Translations under genes and position numbers: made by a program | The notes under the pieces: model-generated | What the model saw: only the letters and a program-made list of their open reading frames with translations | What the model was told of the DNA's origin: nothing | Database searches by the model: none | Assembly (NCBI RefSeq): GCF_000283155.1 | Contig: NW_004454207.1 | Span: 15,453,305 to 15,517,304 of the forward strand | Source of the DNA: Ceratotherium simum simum | Lineage: Eukaryota > Chordata > Mammalia > Perissodactyla > Rhinocerotidae | Reading direction: 5' to 3' | DNA: 64,000 nucleotides | Shown here: positions 1-14,035 of the stretch, one piece after another | How positions within the stretch are numbered: position 1 is the first letter of the stretch | Layout of the letters: every line of letters starts with the position of its first letter

Positions 1-118
1 GAGGGAGACAGGGAGACAGGGAGACGGGGGGGGGCGGGAAGAGGGAGAGAGAGGGAGAGAGAGAGAGATGGAGAGAGAGGGAAGGAGAGCGAGCGAGCTC
101 GAGCTCGACGACACAGTG
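1..118. repeat. Purine-rich simple repeat, (GGGAGACA)n then (GAGA)n
   Basis: Nearly pure purine on the plus strand. The first 38 bases hold at least four runs of three or more G separated by 4-5 bases, a canonical G-quadruplex pattern. The tract ends in a 14-bp perfect palindrome CGAGCTCGAGCTCG at 94-107. The repeat may continue beyond the window edge. Confidence 0.85.
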
Positions 119-120
119 GT

Positions 121-819
121 TTTACACCCACTCCCTGGACAGGGAGTTTGCACCCAGCTGTCAGCTGTGAGCGGTTAGTGCATTGCTGGTATTACTAAAG
201 CCAGGGTTCATCCCTCATTTGCTTGATAATCTCATTCGAGAGAATCTTGTTTTGGGGAAGAGACTGACTGTACTCAAGGCAAACTTGAAGTATTAAAAAT
301 AAGTCTGTCCCCTACAACCTTCCTAGTCACACACAGGATCCCTGTAGCCAAAACAGTCTATGTTCCAGCTGCAGAGAGCAGACTGCTCGCAGCTTGCACA
401 GCACCTTAGAGGAGGGAAGAATATATGGATGGGGAATGGGGCGGAGAAAGGAGGATGGGAACGTTGTCATCCAGGCAGCTTTAGGGTCCCGAGGAGTAGA
501 GAAGGACGGCACTGGGGAGGTCTGGACGGATCTGATTTGTGTAAGACTTCCCTGTAGATAAATTACTGATCCTCCAACTACTATGCTCAGTACATAATGG
601 CTGAATTAATATGTAATCAACAGCATTGTATCTAAAGCCTTAGAACTAGTCAGGTGCTCCCCCCACCCAATACCATTTCTTACCCTCTAATTCTACCTCA
701 TCTTTAACAAAGCATTAATAATTCTAAGGATAATCTCTATTTTGTTGTGCTGTTTTGCAACTGTTTTAAATAAATCAATTTGTGCTGTAAAAAACAATAA
801 AAAAATAAAATGGTCTCTT
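121..819. other. Unassigned sequence with a plus-strand A-rich end
   Basis: No gene or repeat was recognised. A plus-strand AATAAA near 769 is followed about 20 bases later by an A-rich run (790-811), which resembles the 3' end of a retroposed transcript, but no source gene could be named. A short perfect inverted repeat (ACTCCCTG / CAGGGAGT) sits at 130-147. Confidence 0.3.
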
Positions 820-2143
820 TTACTTTTGGAATTACAGGGTCACTTTTTAATTCCTGACTTTCATAGTTCAGCACGAATATCACCAAATGGTACAAAGCAA
901 GTAGTGGTATTTTTAATATAAAATAAGTGTCTGTCTGATGGAAAGCTATACTTCATATCTACACAGACAGCCCGTCTTGTTCAAACAACAGTCAAAATTA
1001 AAATTGAAATTAACCCTTAAATCCTCAAAACAGGAAAACTGCTTCAATTGAAGTTATTCCAGGAAAAATGGACCCAGTTAACTTGCTCCTCTAAAAATAA
1101 AACCTCTTAACTCTGCTACAACTTATTTTTAGAAATTCATTTGCATCTACTTTTTATTGAAGCACCTTTCATCTTTCATAGACTGTCATATAAACACCCT
1201 TCCTTGTTTATAGAAAAAACTTCATGTACTGCAGGTGGAATTTGACACTTAGATAACTTTTTCTTGGTCCAAAATGGTTTCTAGATATCAAATGCCACTT
1301 CATTCAGCACTATTTTTTGTATGTTAGTCTTTGTAAATGACACTTTAAAACTGACCTGCTGCTCTGCAGACACAACTTTATTTATGAATCAGGAAATGAC
1401 TTCCAAGTATCTTCACAATCTAGGCAGTTTAAAGCATTCTGTTCTACCCACTCCCCAGGTCCCAGAGAACACCTTTTTAGAATACTACTGGACTGATTCT
1501 TGGCATCTCTTATCTAAAAAAAAAAAAAGTCATATTAACAACTGCACATTTTGAATCCAGCTTCCTTTTTTATTCATGAAAATACACAGTTACTTCCCTT
1601 TTATTCATGAAATAACACCAAGTTATTACCCATAAGGCTGAATTTTTGCTAAATCTTCACAGAAATATGCATAGCTTAACTTCATTTCTTATTACAGTTG
1701 ACTTTGTTTTCCATATAAACATAAACATAAATTTTTATTTCAAAGAAAGCAACTGAAGGAAAGAAAACCATAGGTAGAAGTGTTAGGCAAGTAATGTCAT
1801 AGACTTTGCAACTGCACTGTTAAAGTCGTTTCTAAAACATACCCCTGGAACAAAACTACACTACAATTATATTATCAACCTGCCTCCTCCCCTCAAACGA
1901 AGACTTTTCTTGCTAAAAAGTTATCACTTAGGTTCTGCTTAGCTTTTTTCTTAAAAGATTCTGAGAAGTATGGTTTTTATAAAACCAAACCCTTCTAGAG
2001 GACAACACTGAGCATCTTTACTACTTATTATACTTATAAATTCACATGAGGAAGCTTTTGGATTCAGATTTTTCAGCTAATTGATGTTAACAAAATTTTA
2101 GTAACATAGAATTTAGTAACGTTAAGGGTCTGTCATAAAGAGC
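820..2143 (-). other. Probable 3' UTR of the PPP4R3C-like gene
   Basis: This AT-rich stretch lies directly downstream of the stop codon and contains no recognisable SINE or LINE. Several minus-strand AATAAA signals (read as TTTATT on the plus strand, for example 1153-1158, 1376-1381 and 1570-1575) could end the transcript. No clear terminal oligo(T) marks an original retroposition poly(A), so the lower boundary is a guess. Confidence 0.4.
1568..1631. repeat. Short tandem duplication (about 31 bp, two copies)
   Basis: TTTTATTCATG begins at 1568 and again at 1599, each followed by a similar AATA-CACA-AGTTA sequence ending in CCC. It lies in the probable 3' UTR and duplicates a potential minus-strand poly(A) signal. 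Confidence 0.6.
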
Positions 2144-4830
<2,687 letters not shown>

Positions 4831-5580
4831 CATGCTTGCCTCCTTCCATGTTGCCACACCTCTACTCTTTCTTAATATGGGTTTAAAAAAGTGAGTCTTT
4901 TGAGTCTGCTCATGGCTGTCCAGGAAAGCCTCGAATATGGCAGGATTCTTATGATTTCCCCAGGATTCTACCCCAAAGGAACCTTCTATATTTGGTAAGG
5001 CAAGTTGCTGCCGAGTTTACGAATGGAGGCTTGGGAATTAGAGCAAAGAGCGCTGTTCTTTCCATAAAAGATTTTGTACCCCCAGAAACATTTTCACTTA
5101 TCAGGTGTGTTGGGATGGAGACTTAGGACCTTAGAAAAAGGAAAGCTTAATCACTTATGTCTTGACCAAGTCGGCACCTAACATTTTGTGTCAAGAAAAG
5201 GCTTTTTTCCTCCAAAAAGAAGCAGAAGCAGATGAACTGTAGACCATTAGCAATAATCAGAGATCTGTAGGTGGGTCTTCTCCATAAGGCTTCATCTATA
5301 TCTGTATAACTCACTTATCCATCCTTGAGGGGGGCGGAATATTATTCCGAGAGGGAGTTGGCAACTCCTTTACTCTGTTAAGCTCAGCTTAAAGCTCGAT
5401 CTTTTTAGCACAACAGGGAAAATTTTTCCAATCTATAACCACACTCCTCGTTCTTAGGGAAGGAGTGGGCCAGAGGGAAACTGAGTTGAAATTAGCCAAG
5501 GGTGAGTATTAAACATCGCAGATCAATTGTTTTATTTCTTCTCTGAATAATTATGGTAATAATAACAACCACAACAACTA
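4831..5580. other. Unassigned sequence with a cluster of three perfect palindromes
   Basis: There is no open frame or recognised repeat. Three perfect 7-1-7 inverted repeats occur at 5335-5349, 5354-5368 and 5378-5392; see the findings. Confidence 0.5.
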
Positions 5581-5639
5581 AGTAATAATACCAGAGTGCT
5601 TATTATTATAAAGAAAGGTAATAACATAATTGATCAAAT

Positions 5640-5880
5640 ATAATATTTGAGTGCTTATTATGTTCAGACACTGTGACAAGAACTTTTATATATTTTATTA
5701 CTTAATTTTCATAATAACCTAGTGATATAGGAGTATTAAGCATCCTTTTAAGATCAGGAAACAAATTTAGAGAAGTTAAATTGCCAAAGGTCACACTGCT
5801 AATAAGTTGAGAAACTCTGATTTGAACGCATGTCTTTCTGATTCCAAAATTGGTTTTCTCAGCTATTGAACTGTGCCACC
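5640..5880 (-). repeat. MIR SINE fragment
   Basis: Diverged MIR in reverse orientation: the 'GAGTGCTTATTATGTTCAGACACTG' region is followed by 'TCAGGAAAC', 'AGGTCACACTGCTAATAAG' and a 'TTTGAAC' tRNA-like end. The order and spacing match the MIR core. Confidence 0.65.
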
Positions 5881-6999
5881 CATCTCTTTCTTTTCTTGGC
5901 CTTCATTACACTTTATTTCACATTCCTTCCATCTATATAATTTGTAATCAACATAAAATTATCAAGAGAAGATGAAAGTCATGCACTTCCTCCTTTAGAT
6001 CCACATCTGTGTATAGGCAACCAAAAAATAGAAGCTGGTATATGGCAACTCTGTTAAATATAATTTTAATAGTAACCAAGTTGTTTTTTGATGTACCAGC
6101 AATTTCTGCAGTTTTCCTTTTTAAAAAAATAGTTTTTCAAAACATTAACCCTGTTATGGCAAGGGAAAAACTGAGAATTGGGCCACATCAAGTTCATTTG
6201 GACTTGAAGAGTCCTATTTGTAACAATCACTTCATTTTACATAGCATGGAGATGTGTGACAGTTCTCAAGGAGAGCGCATAAAAACTCTTCCCACACACC
6301 TTTCTTGCAGTGTCCCCTCCAGGAGATCATAGTACAGGAATATTCCCTGGGACAGTACAGCTGGGGCACTCAGGGAATTGAATGCTAATGACCATCATTT
6401 CATGAGAAAATTCAAATCAATGCCAGGATTCTGTTGGTTTAGAAACATTTACAAATTATAAATAATGCTTAAACCTAAGAATTAATAAAGGACTAATACA
6501 AAAATTTATATATGTACTAGTTAAAAACTCCTGTCTTATTCCAACAAGAGAGAATATGCAAATATATAATGACATGATGCTAATGGTCTAATTTTTTTCT
6601 CTGCTGTGATTATATTAAAGTTTCTATCAGAATCAATTATAATACTGTCAGTTGTCTGAATGTGCCCTCAGGTTCCATTCGCTGAGAGTCGTTCAGCACA
6701 AATCTGTGTGTTCTCACAATTTTATCACAAGGAGTTTCCCCTAGGCCTGTTAAGGTCTCTTTATCATAATTAGGTTAACTAGAATCTCTTTACAGTCTAA
6801 AAGAGCCTCAAGTCCACATTTCTTATTGCTGTTTCTGCAATAGATTCTTTCAGTGCCTGTTTTATTTGGTTTGGGAAGTAGAACAATGCCCTTTTTTGCT
6901 TCAGTAGTTCTACCTACCTAAGATTGTTATTTTGTTGTTGTTTTACCGAGAGCAAAGTAATATGAATAAACAAATGCCATATTCTAGGAGCCGTGTAAG
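5881..6999. other. Unassigned AT-rich sequence
   Basis: No gene or named repeat was recognised. The longest frame (6009-6332, plus) has no codon or domain signal. Confidence 0.5.
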
Positions 7000-7195
7000 T
7001 TCTTTTTATAGGCATTATTTATTTTTTATTTAATCCTCATACAATAATGGCCTGAGGAACATATTATTACTCCCATATTAGAGAGGAAAACACTTGAAAC
7101 TCCAAAACTGAATGAAGCATCTGGTTCAAAACTCTGCAGAAAGTGATGATGCTAGGATTTGAAAGTAGGCCTGTACAGTTCCACGTCTCCACTTT
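7000..7195 (-). repeat. MIR SINE fragment
   Basis: Diverged reverse MIR: 'TTTAATCCTCATACAATAATGG', a 'TTATTACTCCCAT' segment and 'AGGATTTGAAAGTAGGCCTG' occur in the expected order. Confidence 0.55.
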
Positions 7196-7829
7196 GCTGT
7201 TCCTGATATGCAATGCTTTCTTTTAGATTGTGCATAAGTTTTTATAGCAGATGTTTATAACGTTGTGATTTTTATCCCAACTCTCAGTGCTGTTAGATGT
7301 TTCTGCATTTTGTTTTGTGAAGGAAAATCATCGAGGCCAGTTCAAAATCAAAATGAGTAGAGTTAGTGTTAAGACTCGGGATCCCTCTTCTGTTTGGATG
7401 CTTGTCTCCTGCTTCCTCCCCAGGACCTTAGGGTAGTAAGAATTAATTCTTGATGACTCTACCCTGAAAGCAAATAGTTTTAGATAAGGATCTTGTAATT
7501 CATTCACGTTTTATGATTACTAAGGGCTTAAAGTGTATATTTCTCAGAGTTATTTTAGAAGACAGTGAAAGAATGAGTCATACCTTTCTGAATTTTAAGT
7601 ATTGGTAACTCAAACCACCTGTATCCGTATTTAGATATCTAAATATTCTATCTGTAAGAGGAAATAATATTTCATAGTGGGAAGAGCAAGGTGATTTTTA
7701 ATTTTATTAAATAGCATTAAAAATAGAATTATTCAAATGTATCTGCTCTAAAATCTTCAACCTCAAAATCATTAGTGAAAAACACACGTGCATGTTCTCT
7801 GCAACTTCTCTAGGTGACTTATTTTGTGG

Positions 7830-8563
7830 GATTTTGCCTTTTTTGGCCACCATCATCTCTGATTTGGAAATCTGTAATAGTCTTCTCCCCTGGCTTCTGC
7901 CTTTCCCCCCCTCTAGTATATTCTCAACACAATAGCCAGAGAGGATTCATTTAAAACATGTCATATCCTCCCACTCCTCTGCTCAAAATCAATGTGTTTC
8001 CTCCTTACCTAAAATAAAAGCCAAAGTTCTAAGTATGGTTTATAAGGCCCAACAAGACCTGGCCCCCTTGACCTACCTGAGCTCTTCCCTTAATAGTCTC
8101 TCTCCCCCTTATGCTGCTGCAGCCACACTAGCCACCTTGCTATGTCTGAAACACATCAGGCACACTCCTGCCTCAGGACCTTTGCACCTGCTCTTCTACC
8201 TGTAACAATGTTTCTCAATATCTACATGGCTCATGCCCTTACCTCATTAAAAATTTATTCAAATGGCCTTTTTTTCCAGTGAGACCTTCCCTAATCACTT
8301 CTTTAAAATTTCAGAGACCTTCCATTCCAACCCATCCATCTGTTTTCTTTGATGTATCTTTTTTCCATAGCACTTAGCATCATCTGACTAGTTCGTACTT
8401 CATTTCTTCTGTTTTCTGCAACCAGACTATAAACTGTATGAGGGCTGTGATTTATCTGTTCATTTTTCTCACTGCTGTGTGCCTAGCAGGTTCCATAAGG
8501 CATAACACATAGTAGTTTTTCAATAATTATGTATTGAATAAATACATAAATGAATACACATTA
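7830..8563 (+). repeat. L2 LINE 3' end
   Basis: Typical L2 3' sequence: 'AAGGCCCAACAAGACCTGGCCCC', 'CTGCCTCAGGACCTTTGCACCTGC', a decayed 'CCTTCCCTAATCAC', and a terminal 'GTGTGCCTAGCAGG ... TATTGAATAAATACATAAATGAAT'. 7201-7829 before it is unassigned. Confidence 0.85.
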
Positions 8564-8589
8564 TTTCTAGAATGATTTCCAATAATCCA

Positions 8590-8700
8590 TTTATTTATTC
8601 CTCATATAGTTATTGAGCAGCCCCTATGTCCAGGCCTTATTCCAAGCATGGGGATAAAACAGTGAATTTGAAATTTATTTCCCGTCCTCTTATGGAGTAG
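8590..8700 (-). repeat. L2-end-like fragment, reverse orientation
   Basis: 'TTATTGAGCAGCCCCTATGTCCAGG ... GGGGATAAAACAGTGAA' matches the common reversed L2/MIR-type terminal sequence. Short and diverged. Confidence 0.5.
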
Positions 8701-9499
8701 ATAGATAGTTTTAACAAGAGATGTTTCTAATTTACAAGATATATCTGACATTTCCCCTGCTGCCCCAATCCCACTCCTTTGCATAGTTTTCTTCTTCTTC
8801 ATGGTGACCAAGGAAGAACTGTTCTCCTGATTTAGGCTTTTAATTGTATGAAAAACTAGATTATTGACTAAGCTGGATGTTTTCCTCCATGTTCTGTCAA
8901 ACATTCCTTCCCCAACCCCAGGTTAAATATCAGGTAAAAACCACAGCTTTTTCATCAACTTTCAGGTATTGAAAGAACCCTAATTTTCTAATATTAAAAT
9001 TTCCATTCCATTTCAGTCTTCTACTTGAGTCATGCCTTGTCAAAGCAAGTCCACGGCCAATGCTAGAGTCAAGGGATGAGAAAGTATGCCCCGCCTAGAG
9101 TAAGGGATCATAGCAAAATTGCATAGCAGAGGGTTTGGTAGAAGGAAGGATGAAGAATTGGGGACATTAATGCAATCTTACACAAGCTTGGATAAAACAG
9201 GTATAACCCAGAACTTTAATGGGCAAATAGGGATGTATGGTCACCCTGTATATAGAATGGTAGAATGTGTGGATTTACAGCCTTTTATTCTCAGCTAAAA
9301 CATCATTCTGTTACAAGTGCATTGCAGCAGTACCTGCTATTATCTTCCCAGTGCTCAGAGGTAAGAACCACGTTAAGTGTTTTCTTGGATCCACAGGCAG
9401 TTTCTGTTAGCACTAGCACAGTCTCCATTGTGTGCTTGGCTTCCTTGGAAACTCCAAAACCTTTTGCTCACACTGTATGGATTTAAAGGAGGAAAAAAA
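8701..9499. other. Unassigned sequence
   Basis: No gene, RNA or recognised repeat. The small frames here (for example 8602-8904 minus) show no domain. Confidence 0.5.
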
Positions 9500-9712
9500 G
9501 GGCCAGCCCCGTGGCATAGTGGTTAAGTTCGGTGCACTCTGCTTTGGCGTCCCGGGTTCGTGGGTTTGGATCCTGGGCGCAGACCTACACCACTCATCAG
9601 CCATTCTGTGGTGGTGACCCACATGTAAAGTAGAGGAAGACTGGCACAGATGTTAGCTCAGGGCTAATCATCCTCAAGCAAAAAAAAAAAAGAAAAGAAA
9701 AAGGGGGGGAAA
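9500..9712 (+). mobile_element. ERE SINE
   Basis: It starts GGGCCAGCCCCGTGGCATAG, has a tRNA-like B box (GGTTTGGATCC), the 'GGCACAGATGTTAGCTCAGGGC' 3' part and an A-rich tail at about 9680-9710. Perissodactyl-specific family. 9713-10383 after it is unassigned. Confidence 0.92.
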
Positions 9713-10397
9713 GGTTGTTCTCTTGACCTTTTGTAAATTTTAGGCTTTGACTTTTAGTGCCATGCTCTCCTCTTTTTCTTCTGTTCCAATAGTTATTTCT
9801 AGACTCTTTTTGAGTTTTGTTTTAAATTCCATAATTCATAGATCTCCTCATCGTCTCATCTTGATAGACTGTATTATTTCCTGTTCTTACCTAGATCTCC
9901 AGGAATAACATTAGCTATATACTTTAATAGTTACCCTACAACCATGTCCTCTAAGTAATAGCAATGAGCATTAGTGAGGAGTTAAAAACTGCTCAATTTT
10001 TGCTTAGAGATAGTAATCATTTTCATTTCTTCGGTATAACACTAGGTATATTTATATCATAAAATATAAATTTTAATTTTTTATGCAGCAGTTGATTTCC
10101 ACTTAACATTTTTGCCTTAATTCCATTAACATTTAAAGGAGTGCCTTGAATATATTTGATTTTTGTTGAGATAAATGGATTGAGTCAGAAACAGAAAAAA
10201 AGTGTTTTCATGATAAGTTAGGGAAAATCTTAAACACTTTGGCTAGTATTGGTTTTGGATACATTACTGCTTGAAGTATGAAGATCTGGTTTTTTCCTCC
10301 TGAAAAATAACCTTTTGTGTTTTGCTATTGCTAGGTATGATCTGCTATTACTTTCTTGGGCAGGAGAGCTGGCATAGTGGTATAAGAATGTATTTTT

Positions 10398-10665
10398 TTT
10401 TCTTTTTTCTTTTTGCTGGGAAAAATTCGCCCTGAGCTAACATCTATTGCCAATCTTCCTCTTTCCTTTTTTTTTTTTTCATCACCAAAGCCCCAGTACA
10501 TAGTTGTACGTTCCAGTTGTAGGTCCTTCTGGTTCTTCTATGTGACCCACCAGCACGGTGTGGCTTCTGACAGACGAGTGGTGTGGTTCCGCACCCAGGA
10601 ACCTAACCCAGGCAGCCAAAGCAGAGCAGGCCAAAGTCTAACCACTAGGCTATCAGGGCTGGCTC
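10398..10665 (-). mobile_element. ERE SINE with 14-bp target duplication
   Basis: Reverse ERE with oligo(T) at the left and 'TCAGGGCTGGCTC' at the right. AAGAATGTATTTTT is duplicated perfectly at 10384-10397 and 10666-10679, so this is a complete L1-mediated insertion. It belongs to the variant with the ACAACTATGTACTGGGGC segment. Confidence 0.95.
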
Positions 10666-10679
10666 AAGAATGTATTTTT

Positions 10680-11013
10680 GAATTACATGCTAACATCATT
10701 CAGAAAAATATCAAGCTTTTGTTTACATTTACTTAAAAGAGTAATTTAAAAAACCTCTTAAATTAGCAAATTTCTGTATGCGACATATAGGTGACATATA
10801 CAATATCATATAAAACAAAAATGAAAGGTCTTTGTAATCAATATGTATTACATAAGTTCTTAAGTATAATGACTGTATTGTTCTATGGCTCAGACGGCTC
10901 TTAGGGATTATATTTCCCATGAAACATGACCCTATAAAGTGAATTTTGATAAAGATGCCATGCTGTAAGAACTCCTACATTTGTGTGTGTTTGTCTGTTT
11001 GTTTGATTACTGA
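10680..11013. other. Unassigned AT-rich sequence
   Basis: No gene or repeat recognised. Confidence 0.4.
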
Positions 11014-11154
11014 GAGTAGGTGGAGTAGGGTAGTTGTTTCTACCCACTAGATGCTATTAGCACCTCCTCCCCTAACTGTGACAACCAAAAATGTCTCCAG
11101 ACGGTGCCAGATGTCCCACTGGAGGGCAAAATCATCCCCAGTTGAGAACAACTG
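11014..11154 (-). mobile_element. Non-autonomous hAT-Charlie element (MER5-like)
   Basis: The right end GTTGAGAACAACTG is the reverse complement of the CAGTGGTTCTCAAC terminus typical of mammalian Charlie-derived elements, and the interior carries 'TGACAACCAAAAATGTCTCCAGAC' and 'CCACTAGATGCTATTAG' in the expected order. The left end is degraded and the exact subfamily is uncertain. Confidence 0.65.
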
Positions 11155-11409
11155 CTAGTAATAATTTTCAGCTTTCGTCATCTACTAAGTGTTTAAAAAT
11201 GCACAAAGTAGTTCAAAAAAGATACATTTTGCAGTCGTCTTTTCATGTCTGATATAGTAAAACCAGCTTATTTGAACTTTTGCCATCCAGATTTTTATTA
11301 ACCAGTATTTCTGCACATTTATGGTAAAACAGTAAGTGACATTTATTATCAGACCATTCTCCAGGATGATAGTTAAAAACTGAATTTGTTGTTGTGGCAA
11401 TGCCCTTTC

Positions 11410-11935
11410 TTTTCTTTTTCAGGTCCTTCCCTGCAGCACTCCTCTCTACAAATCCAGACCCTTTAGCATCCTACAAGGCCTCACCTCCTCATGCTCATTC
11501 CCGGTACCTCTCCCCTCATCTTGCGCTTGCTCACTGGCCTTCTTGAATATTTCTTTCCCATCTAAGGCCTCTGTTCTTCGTATTTCCGCTGACCAGAACT
11601 CCATGTCACCATGTTTTCACGTTCCCCTCACCATCATTCATATTGCGTCTCAAATATCAGTCCCTCAAAAAGTACTTCTCTTCCCACATGATATAAGATA
11701 GCACCCCCTTCTCCTCTCGTGCTCTCTAACCTTACCCTATTTTAGTTTCTCAATAGAACTATCACAATCTAGAATTACTACATCATTTGTTTACTTTTAT
11801 TCTCTTATTCTACTGCCACACTACTCCCTCACCCCACCAAAGACAAAGACGGGTCCTGGCCAGTCTTATTCTCTCCTCTGTGGCATTACCTAGAAGACAA
11901 GGGCATTCAATGAATATTTGATGAATGAGTACACG
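11410..11935 (+). repeat. L2 LINE 3' end
   Basis: Diverged L2 3' sequence with pyrimidine-rich 'CCTACAAGGCCTCACCTCCTC', 'TTCCCGGTACCTC' and a terminal 'CAATGAATATTTGATGAATGAGT'. Confidence 0.7.
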
Positions 11936-12383
11936 AAAGAATGTGTAAAGATCACTCTTTCTACCTGCCACAGAGACATAGATGACATTTGTAAGAAAAC
12001 ATCTCATTAAACAGATCTTCAGTGAGATGTCAGAGCCTGTCAGCAGGTTTGTGTTTTAGGCCCTCCTAGAAGTTCATAGTCAGCTCCCCTTCTTATCTAC
12101 ATTTGATAGTCTAACTATCAACATTCTCTCCTCAACTCTTCCATTCCACCCCAGTTATCTTTCAGCAAAAGATCTCATCTAATGCTTCACCAAGAGAATA
12201 GACACCAACTCAAGGCTCACTTCCCATTTTCAAACAACCTTAGCAATACGTTTAGCGATTTCTGCCTTTCCCCCTTCCATCTCAGAAAGAGAAATAAGCT
12301 TTCTCTTCTTCAAGAATGACCTCTGAACCTGTGCTCTGCATATCACGCCTGTCTGGCCTCCTGAAACTTCTTATGCCATAAAT
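11936..12383. other. Unassigned sequence, possibly more ancient LINE
   Basis: Pyrimidine-rich text like neighbouring L2, but no end or diagnostic motif was found. Confidence 0.3.
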
Positions 12384-12385
12384 TA

Positions 12386-13139
12386 CAGGTTTCCCTCTCT
12401 ATTAGAAAGTAGAGCGTTCCTATGAAACCTTTTGCAAGCTGAAATGTCATAAAGGGAGGAAGCAATTACTATTAATTTATATGGGAAAAATTTTTGAGCA
12501 TTCTCAGACCCCCAAAATAACTTGCGAAATCATACCAAATAACACATAAAATCTAAAAGAACACTAACATATAGTAAAAGCAGGAATGATATGATAAATA
12601 CACAGCCTATATAAAGTAGAAATAATGTATGTACAGTCTAGTTTCACTTACCAGCGTCGAGAAGACAGTGAGCTCTCTGGAAGGCCGAGAGGTGGTGGAG
12701 GTGATGATGATGTGTTAGGCTGAGTGGTTGGAGATTGGGGTTGTGGGAGGTACGGGAGAATGGGGTGTAGGAGAGAGAGGAAGATGGTCACCTGTTGACA
12801 TCTCATCGTTGTCTGAATCCATAAGGGCAGGCAGGTCACTAATGTCTACACCTTCTTCTATGTCTGCCTGCCTCGATGTCAAAGGTTGAGGTTCATCGTC
12901 TGCTGTGGCTGATGTGGCTGATGTGGAAGGCTTGAAATATGACAGTGTGCTTGACTGCTTAGCCTCTATAAGAGCTCCCTGCAAAACAAATGCTGAATGC
13001 TATTTTCGCTTTTCCCCTTTTTTCTTAAAAAGCGAAAATCTTCTTCAGATTTCTTTCGGTTGGTGAAAACAGGTACTTATGTAGATCTTTCGTAAGCGAA
13101 GTGGTGCAAAGCAAACTTTCGGATAGCAGGGGAAACCTG
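12386..13139 (-). mobile_element. Internally deleted Tigger (pogo/Tc1-mariner) DNA transposon
   Basis: Terminal inverted repeats are visible: CAGGTTTCCCTCTCTATT begins at 12386, and the right end, read in reverse, is CAGGTTTCCCCTGCTATC starting at 13139. Both are flanked by the expected TA target dinucleotide (12384-12385 and 13140-13141). At about 754 bp it is roughly a third of a full Tigger, so most of the interior is gone. The CpG-containing right end resembles Tigger copies known from laurasiatherians. Confidence 0.85.
12715..12984 (-). pseudogene. Tigger transposase C-terminal remnant
   Basis: About 89 residues remain, with an ending like that of Tigger transposases: a KQSSTLSYFKPS-like motif, serine/threonine-rich sequence, then an acidic DISDLPALMDSDND stretch. 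The helix-turn-helix and DDE catalytic regions are missing. It begins almost against the 5' terminal repeat, which marks the deletion junction near 12985-13010. It is a dead remnant. Confidence 0.7.
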
Positions 13140-13390
13140 TATTCTTTCTGTGACTTCAGTCTTTAAGCTGCCTAGAAGCTTTTCTTTTCCCCCTTCAGTT
13201 AAACGTGCTCAAGTTTTTTCCATCTTAAAATAGTCAAACACACTCTCAAACAAGAATCACATTCATAACTTTAGCAATAACATTGATATTACCATAAGAC
13301 AAGGGCAAGAATGTTTGTTTATGTTCACTGCTATATTTTCAGGGTCTAGAAAAGAGCCTTGTGCACAGCAGACATGCAACATGAAGATAC

Positions 13391-13570
13391 ATTCATTAAT
13401 CAGCTCTTACCAATTGCCAGCGTTTGCTGTGTGGCAGACACCAGTCTAAGTACTCCACAGGTGCTCTCACTTAATCATCATTAGGCAGATATTATTATTA
13501 GTTTCACTTTACTCACAAAGAAACCAGGGTACAGCAAAAATAAGTAACTTCTTCAAAGTTATGGATGCCT
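13391..13570 (-). repeat. MIR SINE fragment
   Basis: 'CAGACACCAGTCTAAGTACTCCACAG', 'CTTAATCATCATTAGGCAG', 'ATTATTATTAGTTTCACTTTACTCAC' and 'AAACCAGGGTACAG' form a reverse MIR. Confidence 0.7.
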
Positions 13571-13682
13571 TGCTCTCTTAATCTCTCAAGATGCTATCTC
13601 TCAACTATAAATAGACAGTTGTACCTGTAGCAAGAGATGGATGGACAGATAGATAGAAATTTCTATATGTATACATCTCTCT

Positions 13683-13683
13683 C

Positions 13684-13727
<44 letters not shown>

Positions 13728-13757
13728 CTATGTATCTATCTTTCTATCTATCTATAT
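13683..13757. repeat. (ATCT)n microsatellite
   Basis: Pure tetranucleotide from about 13684 to 13727, then interrupted copies to 13757. Likely polymorphic. Confidence 0.95.
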
Positions 13758-13879
13758 TTAGTGATGTTCAATTCTAGAGTGAAAATATTTCATTATAAAA
13801 AATTAAATCCCTCTTCATTTTATTAAAATCTGTTATTTTAGTACCCGGTTTCATTAACCAAATTTTTTCAAGTTCTTTC

Positions 13880-14035
13880 CTAAACCTCTTTCTGCGTGAG
13901 GATAATGAGGTTAACAAATTTACCTGAATTTCCACAGTGAGTAAGTAAACATTCAGAGCTTAGATTTGAACCCCAGTAGTCAGACTCAAGAATCTGTGTG
14001 CTTAAGCTCTTTGCTACACAGCAGGTCACCATTCT
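13880..14035 (-). repeat. MIR SINE fragment
   Basis: 'TTTGAACCCCAGTAGTCAGACTC' and 'GTGAGTAAGTAAAC' preceded by 'TGAGGATAATGAGGTTAACAAATT' match a reverse MIR. Confidence 0.65.

Noticed and set aside
13683..13757. CRISPR-like short repeats
   Set aside because: Simple (ATCT)n microsatellite without spacers, in a mammalian genome.
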